From Myroides sp. 1354 (GTDB taxonomy: Bacteria > Bacteroidota > Bacteroidia > Flavobacteriales > Flavobacteriaceae), in assembly GCF_030324495.1 (NCBI RefSeq), contig NZ_JACAGN010000007.1, forward strand, positions 62,001-126,000: a stretch of 64,000 nucleotides of DNA, given 5' to 3'. The notes beneath the pieces were generated by a model. That model saw nothing but the letters and a program-made list of their open reading frames with translations, did not search any database and was not told where the DNA came from. Positions 43,075-52,029 of this stretch are shown here, piece by piece (positions within the stretch are counted from its first letter, which is position 1; each line of letters starts with the position of its first letter). The translations under genes and the position numbers were made by a program.

Positions 43075-44904
43075 ATGAACGAATATTTCAAAAAGATTAT
43101 CCACTTCGCTAAGCCGTATAAATCGTACGCTTACCTGAATGTTTTTTTCAATATCCTCTATGCGCTTTTTAGTGCGTTGGGATTTTTGGCACTAATTCCC
43201 ATGTTAACGATCCTCTTTGGTGATGGAAAAAAAGTAACTGAACAACCCGTTTACACAGGTATTGGCCATCTCAAAGCCTATTTGGAAGACTCTATGTCTT
43301 ATTTTCTGACCCAATATACGGCAGAATATGGGGCACAACACACCTTAATGGTTATGGCTGGTGTAGTCATCGCTATCTTCCTGTTGAAAAACTTATTCAA
43401 CTATTGGGCGATGTATTTTATTACTTTCTTGCGCAATGGAGTTTTAAAGGACATTCGCAATGCCCTGTTTAAAAAGTCCGTGGACCTTCCGCTTTCTTTT
43501 TTCTCAGAAAAACGCAAAGGAGATGTCATTTCTAGAATGACCTCTGATGTATTGGAAATTCAACACTCTTTCTTATCGGTTTTAGAAGTAGTTGTCCGTG
43601 AACCCTTGACCATTGTGTTTACCATCATTGGTATGTTTGCGATTAGTACAGAACTAACTATCTTCGTTTTTGTCTTTGTACCTGTATCGGGAATTATCAT
43701 ATCTAAGGTAGGTAAAACCTTAAAGAGAAGTTCACAAAAAGCTTCAGAAGAACAAGGCTATTTCTTGTCAATTATCGAAGAATCCCTAGCTGGATTAAAG
43801 GTGATTAAGAGTTTTAATGCCGAGAAAAACTTTAATAAAAAATTTCAAACTTCGACTCAAACCTTTTACGAATTAAATAATACCATCTTAAATCGTCAAA
43901 ACTTATCCTCTCCCTTGAGTGAATTCTTGGGAATTGTTACGATTGCAGTTTTATTGGTTTATGGGGGGCATTTAGTATTAGGAGAAGGAGTATTAACAGG
44001 TGCTGCTTTTATTGCTTATATCGGAATGGCGTATAATATCTTAACCCCAGCGAAAGCAATGTCTAAAGCCTCTTATGCACTTAAACGCGGTAACGCAGCA
44101 GCAGAGCGCGTATTGGAGATTTTAGAAGAACAAAATCCAATTACAAGCCCTGAACATGCCATTCAAAAAGAAACATTTGACGATAAAATCACCATTGAAC
44201 ACATTGATTTCAAATACGAAGATGAATTAGTTCTGAAAGACTTTAGCTTGACGATTCCCAAAGGAAAATCAGTGGCTTTGGTTGGACAGTCTGGTAGTGG
44301 AAAAAGTACACTTGCGAATTTACTGACTCGTTTTTGGGATATTAATGCAGGCGCAATTAAAATTGACAATGAAGACATTCGCAACTTAGACTTACACAGT
44401 CTGCGCAATATGATTGGTTTAGTGACTCAAGATAGCATCTTATTCAATGACTCCATCAAGGCCAATATGCTGATTGGAAATGAAAATGCGAGTGATGAGG
44501 ACATCATTGCTGCGTTGAAAGTAGCCAATGCGTATGAGTTTGTCAAAGACTTACCTCAAGGCATCGAAACTAATATTGGAGATTCGGGAAGTAAGTTATC
44601 AGGAGGGCAAAAACAGCGTTTGTCTATTGCCAGAGCTGTATTGAAAAACCCACCAATCATGGTCTTAGACGAGGCTACTTCCGCTTTGGATACAGAAAGC
44701 GAAAAACTCGTTCAGGATGCTTTGGAAAACATGATGAAAAACAGAACTTCAGTGGTAATTGCCCACCGTTTATCTACCATTCAAAATGCAGACTTGATTG
44801 TCGTGATGCAAAAAGGAAGAATTGTAGAACAAGGAACACATGAAGAACTAATGAAACAAAACGGAACGTATACCAAATTGGTGTCGTTACAATCCTTTGA
44901 ATAA
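43075..44904 (+). CDS. ABC exporter, MsbA-like (fused permease and ATPase)
   Basis: A 609-residue half transporter that should act as a homodimer. Six transmembrane helices lie in residues 1-330, and the ATPase part holds Walker A VGQSGSGKSTL, Q-loop VTQDSILF, signature LSGGQKQRLS, Walker B IMVLDEATSALD and the switch His in IAHRLST. The Gram-negative lipid A-core flippase MsbA is the nearest functional type, but other lipid and peptide exporters share this pattern. It is a single-gene unit between two terminators. Confidence 0.88.
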   Translation: MNEYFKKIIHFAKPYKSYAYLNVFFNILYALFSALGFLALIPMLTILFGDGKKVTEQPVYTGIGHLKAYLEDSMSYFLTQYTAEYGAQHTLMVMAGVVIAIFLLKNLFNYWAMYFITFLRNGVLKDIRNALFKKSVDLPLSFFSEKRKGDVISRMTSDVLEIQHSFLSVLEVVVREPLTIVFTIIGMFAISTELTIFVFVFVPVSGIIISKVGKTLKRSSQKASEEQGYFLSIIEESLAGLKVIKSFNAEKNFNKKFQTSTQTFYELNNTILNRQNLSSPLSEFLGIVTIAVLLVYGGHLVLGEGVLTGAAFIAYIGMAYNILTPAKAMSKASYALKRGNAAAERVLEILEEQNPITSPEHAIQKETFDDKITIEHIDFKYEDELVLKDFSLTIPKGKSVALVGQSGSGKSTLANLLTRFWDINAGAIKIDNEDIRNLDLHSLRNMIGLVTQDSILFNDSIKANMLIGNENASDEDIIAALKVANAYEFVKDLPQGIETNIGDSGSKLSGGQKQRLSIARAVLKNPPIMVLDEATSALDTESEKLVQDALENMMKNRTSVVIAHRLSTIQNADLIVVMQKGRIVEQGTHEELMKQNGTYTKLVSLQSFE

Positions 44905-44916
44905 ATAACCTAATTC

Positions 44917-44955
44917 AACCCGCTTTTAAATCATTTAACAGCGGGTTTGTTTTTT
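44917..44955 (+). terminator. Terminator of the MsbA-like gene
   Basis: AACCCGC (44917-44923) pairs with GCGGGTT (44941-44947) over a 17-nt loop, followed by T-rich sequence. Confidence 0.6.
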
Positions 44956-44999
44956 TTATCACTATTTTAAGCAATAGCCTTTCTACTTTTCGTATATTG

Positions 45000-45007
45000 T
45001 ATATTTG
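45000..45007 (+). promoter_or_regulatory. -7 box of pncB
   Basis: TATATTTG fits TAnnTTTG, 46 bp before the pncB ATG. Confidence 0.45.
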
Positions 45008-45052
45008 CGTCTGAATCTGATTGAATAGAGATTCCACACATTTACTAAAGCT

Positions 45053-46246
45053 ATGGAAATAACACTTTCACCTCAAGTCATTCCGTCTATTTTAGACAAC
45101 GACTTCTATAAATTCACCATGCAACATGCCGTGGTTAAGCAATTCCCCTACGCAAAAGCGGCATATATTTTCATCAATCGCGGACAGCATAAATATCCAC
45201 CTGGATTTGCTGAAGCCCTAAGAGCAGCCGTAGATGAAATGGCAAAACTCAAACTGACAAAACAAGAAAAAGCATTTCTTCAGGTGACATGCCCGTATTT
45301 AGATCCTACCTATTTGGATTTCCTACAGGGGTATCACTTTGATCCTTCCGAAGTGGAAATCACACAAGAAGGAGAGGATTTAGAAGTAGCGATTAAGGGA
45401 TATTGGTATCGAACGATTCTTTGGGAAGTACCCTTGATGTCAATGATTTGTGAGTTATATTACAAACTAACAGGATCGGTACGAGAATCTGACGATATCA
45501 TTCGCGCAAAGACAAAGGAGAAAATTGAAAACTATAAAAAATTAGGTATTACAATTGCCGAATTTGGAACGAGACGCAGACATTCGTATACTGTTCACCA
45601 AGTGGTGGTAGAAACCTTACAACAATACGGAGGAGGAACCTTCATCGGAACGAGCAATGTCCATTTGGCGATGAAATACGGCACCAAACCCATTGGTACT
45701 CATGCGCATGAATGGTTTATGTTTCATGCGGCTAAATACGGTTTTAAAATGGCTAATTCCATGGGATTAGAACATTGGGTAGATACGTATAGAGGAGATT
45801 TGGGTATTGCTTTAACCGATACGTATACGAGTAAAGTATTCTTCGAATCTTTCGATAAAAAATTCGCCAAGTTATTTGATGGGGTGAGACACGACAGTGG
45901 AGATGCCATCGAATTTGCCAACCAAACCATCGCGCATTACAAAAAGATGAATATTGATCCCCTGTCCAAAACGATTATTTTCTCAGATGGGTTAAACCCT
46001 GAAAAAGTAGAGCGCATTGCGACCTATTGTAAAAATCGCATCGGCATGTCGTTTGGAATTGGAACGGATTTCACCAATGATGCGGGACTACCAGCGTTGA
46101 ACATCGTGATCAAAATGACGCAAGCCTATCCCGAAGGGGGGCCTTGGACGGATGTAGTCAAGCTATCTGATGAACCGAAAAAACACACGGGAACACCTGA
46201 AATGATTGACTTAGCACAGCGTTTATTGGATATTCCAACGGCTTAG
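45053..46246 (+). CDS. pncB: Nicotinate phosphoribosyltransferase
   Basis: A 397-residue enzyme that makes nicotinate mononucleotide from nicotinate and PRPP with ATP, feeding NAD salvage. Family hallmarks are the N-terminal ILDNDFYKFTMQHAV, the EFGTRRRHSYTVHQ loop that carries the substrate-binding arginines, the TSNVHLAMKYG region with the THAHEWFMFHAA histidines, VRHDSGDAI and the GIGTDFTNDAG phosphate region. Length and order are normal. It is transcribed alone. Confidence 0.97.
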   Translation: MEITLSPQVIPSILDNDFYKFTMQHAVVKQFPYAKAAYIFINRGQHKYPPGFAEALRAAVDEMAKLKLTKQEKAFLQVTCPYLDPTYLDFLQGYHFDPSEVEITQEGEDLEVAIKGYWYRTILWEVPLMSMICELYYKLTGSVRESDDIIRAKTKEKIENYKKLGITIAEFGTRRRHSYTVHQVVVETLQQYGGGTFIGTSNVHLAMKYGTKPIGTHAHEWFMFHAAKYGFKMANSMGLEHWVDTYRGDLGIALTDTYTSKVFFESFDKKFAKLFDGVRHDSGDAIEFANQTIAHYKKMNIDPLSKTIIFSDGLNPEKVERIATYCKNRIGMSFGIGTDFTNDAGLPALNIVIKMTQAYPEGGPWTDVVKLSDEPKKHTGTPEMIDLAQRLLDIPTA

Positions 46247-46311
46247 TTCAATTACTTCAATTTGAATGTGAATATTTTGAATCAAAATTTAATATATTAG
46301 ACATAAAAGTC

Positions 46312-46319
46312 TATTTTTG
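46312..46319 (+). promoter_or_regulatory. -7 box of ndk
   Basis: TATTTTTG fits TAnnTTTG, 24 bp before the ndk ATG. Confidence 0.45.
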
Positions 46320-46342
46320 CAAAAAATTTAATTTTAGAACAA

Positions 46343-46762
46343 ATGGCAACGAACAGAACTTTTACAATGATTAAACCTGACGCAGTAGAAGCAGGTCATA
46401 TCGGTGGAATCCTTAACATGATTACAGAAGCAGGATTTAAAATTGTTTCTATGAAGTTAACTCAATTAACAGTTAGAGACGCTCAAAAATTCTACGAAGT
46501 ACACGCTGAAAGACCTTTCTATGGTGAATTAGTTGAATTCATGTCAAGAGGTCCAATCGTAGCGGCTATTTTAGAAAAAGATAACGCTGTTGAAGATTTC
46601 AGAAAATTAATCGGAGCTACTAACCCTGCTGATGCAGCTGAAGGAACAATCCGTAAAAAATACGCTAAATCAATTGGAGAGAACGCAGTTCACGGATCAG
46701 ACAGCGACGAAAATGCTGCTATTGAAGGTGCATTCCATTTTGCTGGTAGAGAGCAATTCTAA
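46343..46762 (+). CDS. ndk: Nucleoside diphosphate kinase
   Basis: A 139-residue kinase that balances (d)NTP pools. The catalytic histidine is H117 in [12 protein letters not shown]; the N-terminal FTMIKPDAV with K11 and the [13 protein letters not shown] loop with R104 are in place. The last residues [17 protein letters not shown] are close to the usual end. No sign of change. It is a single-gene unit. Confidence 0.98.
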   Translation: MATNRTFTMIKPDAVEAGHIGGILNMITEAGFKIVSMKLTQLTVRDAQKFYEVHAERPFYGELVEFMSRGPIVAAILEKDNAVEDFRKLIGATNPADAAEGTIRKKYAKSIGENAVHGSDSDENAAIEGAFHFAGREQF

Positions 46763-46786
46763 TTCACTTAGAATTTAAAAAATACT

Positions 46787-46817
46787 AAAACCACGAGCAA
46801 TGCTCGTGGTTTTTTTA
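46787..46817 (+). terminator. Terminator of ndk
   Basis: AAAACCACGAGCA (46787-46799) pairs with TGCTCGTGGTTTT (46801-46813), a very long stem with almost no loop, with T tract behind. Confidence 0.85.
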
Positions 46818-46822
46818 TGTCT

Positions 46823-47305
46823 TTACTTGATAATTACAATGCGATCATCGAGATGAGATCGATCCCAAACGAGCACATCATTATACAACAGTTGATCTTT
46901 GACTAAACTATTTTTTCCTCTCTTTGCCCAAACTTCAATTTTATCGGTATCCCCATTCGGTAAGGCAATATAGACAACACTCGTTGTAGCATCCTTTACA
47001 AAATAGCTATAAACAAACCAGATACAATATTTTTTTTGCCCCTTATCTTCTGCCATATTTACAAAATGATTGATTTTCTCCTCTGCTAAAATAATAGGAG
47101 ATCCACCTTCATCTAAAGCAAAGAATTGAATCTCATCCGTTTTCCATGCCCCTTTGGTCAAAGGGTTTAGTAAATCCTCGCCTTGTTCATTTTTGTATTC
47201 TAACATAAACAGTAAATCTATAGTAGTACTTGAGACATCTCCATCATTATTTTCCGTACATCCACTTAGGATAATCAGACTTAGTAGTAAAAATATATTC
47301 TTCAT
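46823..47305 (-). CDS. Putative lipoprotein
   Basis: A 160-residue protein with a lipoprotein leader MKNIFLLLSLIILSGC (cysteine 16). The mature part opens with TENNDGDVSSTTIDLLFMLEYKNEQG and continues with alternating strands without recognisable motifs (VVYIALPNGDTDKIEVWAKRG, DDRIVIIK). The sequence resembles small exported proteins of Flavobacteriia, with no known role. It converges with ndk and has 434 bp of non-coding DNA upstream. Confidence 0.7.
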   Translation of the reverse strand: MKNIFLLLSLIILSGCTENNDGDVSSTTIDLLFMLEYKNEQGEDLLNPLTKGAWKTDEIQFFALDEGGSPIILAEEKINHFVNMAEDKGQKKYCIWFVYSYFVKDATTSVVYIALPNGDTDKIEVWAKRGKNSLVKDQLLYNDVLVWDRSHLDDRIVIIK

Positions 47306-47739
47306 AACTTCAAGGTTTTATGCCAATAATCAACTATTTAAAATCAAAAACCATACTGTAATTAACATTTTTTTATACCAAAAACACAGACAGTGACCTA
47401 TATTGGTAAAGCATTCAGTTCTAATGTTCTTTCATTGAACTAAAGCACAAATCACTTCATTTTAACTATATTCAATCAAAAACACTCAATAAATAACAAA
47501 ACACAAATACTTTAACAGTATTATTTTTTATATAACAAACCGAATGCGTATATTCGAGTAATTTACAACCCATTAATAATCTACTGATGAAAAGATATTA
47601 TGCATGTTAAGCTTGCCTTGTCCAGGACTCTAAACAGTTCGTTTACATCTGCCTAACTTATTGAGGTAGTTTTGCTGTTCTAATTGAAGGCGATGCGATA
47701 CATTCCTTTTAGCTTGACGTTAAATCAAATTCTTCTATT
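47306..47739. other. 434-bp intergenic region
   Basis: A/T-rich sequence without an open frame or clear terminator. A short inverted repeat CGAAT...ATTCG lies at 47541-47556. The last 150 bp before 47740 are less A/T-rich (GCATGTTAAGCTTGCCTTGT and onward) and could be a structured leader, but I cannot name it. Confidence 0.4.
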
Positions 47740-48432
47740 ATGAAAACAGTACACCTCAAACTCTTTTTTCCAAAGCATTGGAATCAAACTGAACCGTTGG
47801 CAATTTATTACAATCAAGAACTAATTGCTCATCTTCAATCAAATCAATTCACTGTTGTTCAACTTCCTCAAGAGGCTACATCCCTACACTGGCAACTAAG
47901 TGAATACAAAAATTCTATTGAGCTTCCCCCAGAAGAAACAACCTATCTACTCTTATCTGTACCTATGGGTGACAAACTTATTTCCTCCTATTTCAAACCG
48001 AAACAATCCAATTCTATTCAGGGTACATTTGTTTCTCAAGAGGAATTTAAAAACAGTACAAAAGAGACCCTTTATCACAACAAACAGACGTGGTTGCCTT
48101 CAACCAAACTAGACAAACCCATTCTCTATATCGGTCTTCTAATTGGAGTTATTAGTTTATTATATGCCATCTATGCTCAAACCGATTGGAGTGCAATACT
48201 TTTCTTATTAGGTGGTGGGACAATCGTTTCTCTATTAATTTTAATTTTTGAAAAGAACAGGGTTCCTATAGGAGATTACAAAAGTAGAATGTGGGCTTCT
48301 GTCGGTTGTTTTATTTTAATCATTCTCATGATTCCACGAAACGATTATGCGATTCAAATCCTATTGACGATACTAACCCTAGGCTTTACTCTGCGTTTTT
48401 TATATCATATCAGAAAGCTACAGATTAAATAA
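47740..48432 (+). CDS. Hypothetical membrane protein
   Basis: A 230-residue protein with a soluble N-terminal part (about 1-125, strand-rich) and four hydrophobic helices in the second half (LYIGLLIGVISLLYAIYA, AILFLLGGGTIVSLLILIF, MWASVGCFILIILMI, ILLTILTLGFTLRFLY). It ends in a basic tail HIRKLQIK. No family was recognised. A remarkable hairpin region starts 22 bp after its stop. Confidence 0.65.
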   Translation: MKTVHLKLFFPKHWNQTEPLAIYYNQELIAHLQSNQFTVVQLPQEATSLHWQLSEYKNSIELPPEETTYLLLSVPMGDKLISSYFKPKQSNSIQGTFVSQEEFKNSTKETLYHNKQTWLPSTKLDKPILYIGLLIGVISLLYAIYAQTDWSAILFLLGGGTIVSLLILIFEKNRVPIGDYKSRMWASVGCFILIILMIPRNDYAIQILLTILTLGFTLRFLYHIRKLQIK

Positions 48433-48453
48433 CGAGTATGCTAAACCACAATA

Positions 48454-48538
48454 AAAAGCCCTACTCATAAAAAATGCCCCAAAAAGTGTATAACTTTTTG
48501 GGGCATGTCTAAATGCTTGCATTTAGTAGGGCTTTTAT
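48454..48538. other. Nested hairpins forming a three-way junction, also a terminator
   Basis: An outer stem AAAAGCCCTACT (48454-48465) pairs with AGTAGGGCTTTT (48525-48536). It encloses a 14-bp hairpin ATGCCCCAAAAAGT (48474-48487) with its complement (48493-48506) and a small hairpin AAATG-CTTG-CATTT (48511-48524). On the minus strand the inner hairpin ends in a T run, so it could also terminate the glutaminase gene at 48577; the layout is more elaborate than a usual terminator. Confidence 0.75.
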
Positions 48539-48576
48539 CTTATTCGTTTTATTCTTTTTTAAAGTTCTATGAGGAA

Positions 48577-49593
48577 CTAAAATAGGCTCAAATCTAATTG
48601 GTTGACAAAATCATACAACATATGATAGCCTACAACAGAGTTTCCGTGTTGATCTAAAGCGGGGTTGAATACGCCAATTCCCATTTTATTGGGTACACTT
48701 ACTGCAATTCCACCACCAACTCCAGATTTACTAGGTAATCCTACCGTTCTTGCGTATTCTCCACTGAAATCATACATACCTGCAATGAGCATTTGCGCTT
48801 GAATCAGTCGCGCTAAATCGCGGTTATAATAGGTTTTATCTCCATCAAAACGCGTACAACCATTGGCATAGAAATAGCCTATTTTAGCTAAATCTTCTGC
48901 CGTAACTTCGATGGAACACTGTTTGAAGTAATTGTCTAATTTATTTTCTTCTCCTTCAATTAATCCATTATTTTTCAATAAATAGAAAATTCCTCGATTG
49001 CGGTGTCCTGTTTCTTTTTCTGATAAGTAAACTGCTTCATTGATGGTAATACTTTCATTTTTAGTAATATAACGAAGCATTTGAAGTATTTTTTGATAGG
49101 CAACATCTCCTTCTCCTTCAATGAAAGCCGTAGTTAATATAGCTCCTGCATTCATCATGGGATTGAGGGGTTTTCCCGCCGTTTCAAGATTCGCATAATG
49201 ATTAAATGCTTTTTCAGTTCCATAATACCCAATGCGTTCATATAAAGCTTTTTCTCCTTTTTCTTGTACGGCAATCATCAAGGCAATCACTTTCGAAATG
49301 CTCTGAATCGTAAATTTTTCTTTTACATCTCCTACATTGATGATTTCGCCATTGGATTTCACCACAGAAAAAGCAATCGCTTTGGGATTCGCTTTTCCCA
49401 ATTCGGGAATATAATCTGCCACTTTTCCTTCTTTGTAATATCCTTGATTTCTATCTACAATTTTTTGCATTAAACCCGCTGTAATTTGCTGATCTAATTT
49501 CGTCTGCTTTTGCTGTGCCACACTTTGATTCACCTGACCGATTCCTACCAACATAATCAATAGTACTATTTGTTGTAATTTTAATATTTTCAT
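48577..49593 (-). CDS. glsA: Glutaminase with signal peptide
   Basis: A 338-residue serine-type glutaminase that hydrolyses glutamine to glutamate and ammonia. The SxxK motif is in SISK, followed by the NAGAI segment, and SGVGGGIAVSVPNK toward the end. A 27-residue leader (MKILKLQQIVLLIMLVGIGQ, then VNQSVAQ) precedes the catalytic part, indicating export to the periplasm, unlike the usual cytoplasmic enzyme. An in-frame start at 49611 overlaps the menE-like stop by one base (TAATG), so coupled translation is also possible. The leader is clearly of signal-peptide type from M at 49593. Confidence 0.9.
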   Translation of the reverse strand: MKILKLQQIVLLIMLVGIGQVNQSVAQQKQTKLDQQITAGLMQKIVDRNQGYYKEGKVADYIPELGKANPKAIAFSVVKSNGEIINVGDVKEKFTIQSISKVIALMIAVQEKGEKALYERIGYYGTEKAFNHYANLETAGKPLNPMMNAGAILTTAFIEGEGDVAYQKILQMLRYITKNESITINEAVYLSEKETGHRNRGIFYLLKNNGLIEGEENKLDNYFKQCSIEVTAEDLAKIGYFYANGCTRFDGDKTYYNRDLARLIQAQMLIAGMYDFSGEYARTVGLPSKSGVGGGIAVSVPNKMGIGVFNPALDQHGNSVVGYHMLYDFVNQLDLSLF

Positions 49594-49610
49594 CTCTCTA
49601 AAAGGGTACA

Positions 49611-50642
49611 TTAGTTTATATTTTTACTTCTAATAACCTTGCCCGATTCTGTTTCTATCAATTGTTCTACGAATTGAATTTCTTTAGGTCTTTCGTATTT
49701 TGCTAATCCTTCGAAAACATCCTCATCCAAAGTATAAGGTTCACTTTCAATTACTAACACAACAATAGTACCAAAATAATCATCTGCTTTACCTCCTATA
49801 AAAAATCGAGACTTTATTTTATCAGCTAATTTTTGTTCAATTTGTTCTGGAAAAAGCTTTACCCCTCCACTATTAATCACATTATCAAAGCGTCCTAACC
49901 ACTCAAAGGTTCGGTTGTTTATCAATTGAACTAGATCATTCGTTACAATGGGATTAGGATTTATTGCAGGAGCATGAATCACCAAACAACCCCGTTCATC
50001 TGTTTGTATATTCGCGTGAGGCAAGACCTCAAAATAAGGAGTTCCAATTTTTTTTGCAGCAATATGGGTAATCGTTTCCGTCATGCCATAGGTTTCATAC
50101 ACTTGCGTATTTTTCTCCAGTAATTTTTGTGCTAAAACTGGAGATACTTTAGCTCCTCCAATTATAAGTATATCAATCTGATTCATTTCTTTCAGACTAT
50201 TTTCTACTTGCATGGGTACCATGGCAACAAAATTATAGTGCGTAGCTGTATGAGCTAAAGGACACGCACTAGGTTTACAGACATCGAGCTCCCATCCGAA
50301 CAAAAGAGCTCGAATAAACATCAGTTTTCCTCCAACAAATTGAGTTGACATACACAGCAGGGCCTTGCTTCCTGGTCTTACATCAAAAAAAGTCACCGTA
50401 GCTTCTGCTGAAGCAATCATAGCCATTTTATTCAGCTCAATTTCTTTTGGAGGTCCCGTGGTACCCGATGTACGTTGTACAATATGCTTTTTTTCATCCA
50501 ACCAATCGCCAATCAATTGCCCCAGATCACGAAGATGTTCTTCTGGGGATTGCAATAAGAGTAGCGCCTCGTGTTTGAGGGATTCAACTGTATGAGGTAC
50601 TCCATTTAATTTAAATTGGGGATGAATATAGTTGTTATTCAT
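49611..50642 (-). CDS. menE: AMP-binding ligase, probable o-succinylbenzoate-CoA ligase
   Basis: A 343-residue member of the acyl-adenylate-forming superfamily. The P-loop reads VQRTSGTTGPPKEIELNK, the A8-type region holds GRFDNVINSGGVKLFPEQIEQKL, and a compact C-terminal lid follows. At 343 residues it is shorter than typical MenE (about 450-490); the small form is regular in Bacteroidota. It lies 12 bp after the CPBP protease gene and overlaps the glutaminase gene by one base. The symbol is by pattern; menaquinone genes are not otherwise present here. Confidence 0.7.
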   Translation of the reverse strand: MNNNYIHPQFKLNGVPHTVESLKHEALLLLQSPEEHLRDLGQLIGDWLDEKKHIVQRTSGTTGPPKEIELNKMAMIASAEATVTFFDVRPGSKALLCMSTQFVGGKLMFIRALLFGWELDVCKPSACPLAHTATHYNFVAMVPMQVENSLKEMNQIDILIIGGAKVSPVLAQKLLEKNTQVYETYGMTETITHIAAKKIGTPYFEVLPHANIQTDERGCLVIHAPAINPNPIVTNDLVQLINNRTFEWLGRFDNVINSGGVKLFPEQIEQKLADKIKSRFFIGGKADDYFGTIVVLVIESEPYTLDEDVFEGLAKYERPKEIQFVEQLIETESGKVIRSKNIN

Positions 50643-50654
50643 AAATTCAAAATT

Positions 50655-51560
50655 TTAAACTACTCTACCGAACAAGCGGTTTTTCCAATCCTTCCATTGG
50701 TATTTTTTAGCAAAAATCACCAATAAAATGGGGTAAAAAACAAATACTTGCCAGATAAATTCCCAAACTGAAACCTGTTCTTGTTCTGCAATATTTAAAA
50801 ATAGGGAATTTGTTTGAAACACCGTCCAACTTGACGTAACCAATAAAGCACCGATTAAATTATTTGCCGCATGAAACCCCAAAGCTAATTCCAATCCATC
50901 ATCCATAAGAGTCATAATCCCCAAGAAAAAGCCCGTTCCAATATAGTATACCATAATGCCTCCCCCTAAGGTTTCTACCTCTGGATTAGCTAGATGCAAT
51001 AAACCAAAAATGACAGAAGTAACGATTAAAGCGATACCTCTATTTCGCGTTGCTAGTCCGACTCCTTGCATGAGATAACCTCTAAAGAAATATTCCTCAA
51101 AACTCGTCTGAATGGGAATAAAAAGTAGAGCAATCACAAAAAAGCCTAAAAAAGCAGGCAAATTAAAATTAAAAACAAAGTTCGCTGGATTTAGGAAGTA
51201 ACTAATCATAAAGCTCACGATAATCAAAATGGCTTGACAGCCAAAAGCAAATCCAAAGCGTTTTAGATCTATTTTTGCTCTTGATGTAGTTAAACTCACT
51301 AAAGATTGTTTATGTGCAAACAATACCCATAAAGCTAATAGTAGCAAAAAGATAGAAAAAGGAATAATTAACTGAAAAAATGCCATATTTTTTCCTAAAA
51401 TCTCAATTTGAGAATTAAGTAATTCCTTGGTTGATATTGAAGAATACTTCGTTACTAACCAATTTACAAACATAATCATCAAATAAAAGAAAGTAAACGG
51501 AACATAATATAGAATTTGTCTCTTCGTTACTTGATGTTGTAGTTGATCGATGTATTTCAT
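50655..51560 (-). CDS. CPBP family intramembrane metalloprotease
   Basis: A 301-residue integral membrane protein with about eight helices. The three conserved sites of the CPBP/Abi family are in order: FEEYFFRGYLMQG (EExxxR), FGLLHLANPE (HxxxN) and GFHAANNLI (HxxxN/B-type). The family cleaves or modulates membrane proteins, often in bacteriocin immunity or prenyl processing. It lies upstream of the menE-like gene on the same strand (12 bp), so the pair is likely co-transcribed. The substrate is unknown. Confidence 0.9.
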   Translation of the reverse strand: MKYIDQLQHQVTKRQILYYVPFTFFYLMIMFVNWLVTKYSSISTKELLNSQIEILGKNMAFFQLIIPFSIFLLLLALWVLFAHKQSLVSLTTSRAKIDLKRFGFAFGCQAILIIVSFMISYFLNPANFVFNFNLPAFLGFFVIALLFIPIQTSFEEYFFRGYLMQGVGLATRNRGIALIVTSVIFGLLHLANPEVETLGGGIMVYYIGTGFFLGIMTLMDDGLELALGFHAANNLIGALLVTSSWTVFQTNSLFLNIAEQEQVSVWEFIWQVFVFYPILLVIFAKKYQWKDWKNRLFGRVV

Positions 51561-51576
51561 TTTTCAAAAAAATTGC

Positions 51577-51584
51577 TATATTTG
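51577..51584 (+). promoter_or_regulatory. -7 box of the arsC-like gene
   Basis: TATATTTG fits TAnnTTTG, 20 bp before the ATG at 51604. Confidence 0.5.
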
Positions 51585-51603
51585 AGAACAAACCCTAACA
51601 CTT

Positions 51604-51945
51604 ATGATTACAATTTATCACAATCCTCGTTGCAGTAAATCTAGAGAAAGTATCGCGTTTATGGAACAACAGGGCGTAGCGTACAAAATTATAAAATATT
51701 TGGATGCAAACCTCAGTTATGACGATATTAAAGCGCTGTTACAGAAGTTAAACTTCACCCCTATTGAGTTAGTTCGAACCAAAGATGCCTTCTGGCAAGA
51801 AAATTTTGCAGATAAGGTTCTTTCGGATGAAGATATTATCCAAACCATGGTCACTTATCCCCAAATCATAGAACGTCCAGTCGTTGTCAATGGCTCAAAA
51901 GCAATTGTAGCAAGACCAACAGAAAAAATTTACCAAATTTTGTAA
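51604..51945 (+). CDS. arsC: Arsenate reductase, glutaredoxin-dependent (ArsC/Spx family)
   Basis: A 113-residue thioredoxin-fold protein. The catalytic cysteine is C10 in IYHNPRCSKSRES, where the next two residues SKS follow the ArsC pattern, and the arginines at RTKDAFWQ, ERPVVVNG and ARPTEK correspond to the family's arsenate-binding sites. ArsC needs glutathione/glutaredoxin, and the related Spx/YffB proteins share the same fold; no ars operon lies nearby, so the natural role may not be arsenic. It is transcribed alone. Confidence 0.85.
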   Translation: MITIYHNPRCSKSRESIAFMEQQGVAYKIIKYLDANLSYDDIKALLQKLNFTPIELVRTKDAFWQENFADKVLSDEDIIQTMVTYPQIIERPVVVNGSKAIVARPTEKIYQIL

Positions 51946-52029
51946 TTAACTTTATTTTAACAATTAAGTTATTAAACCAATCGTTCAAATTGTAGTCTAA
52001 GTTTTAGATAAGTAAACTAAACGACTATA

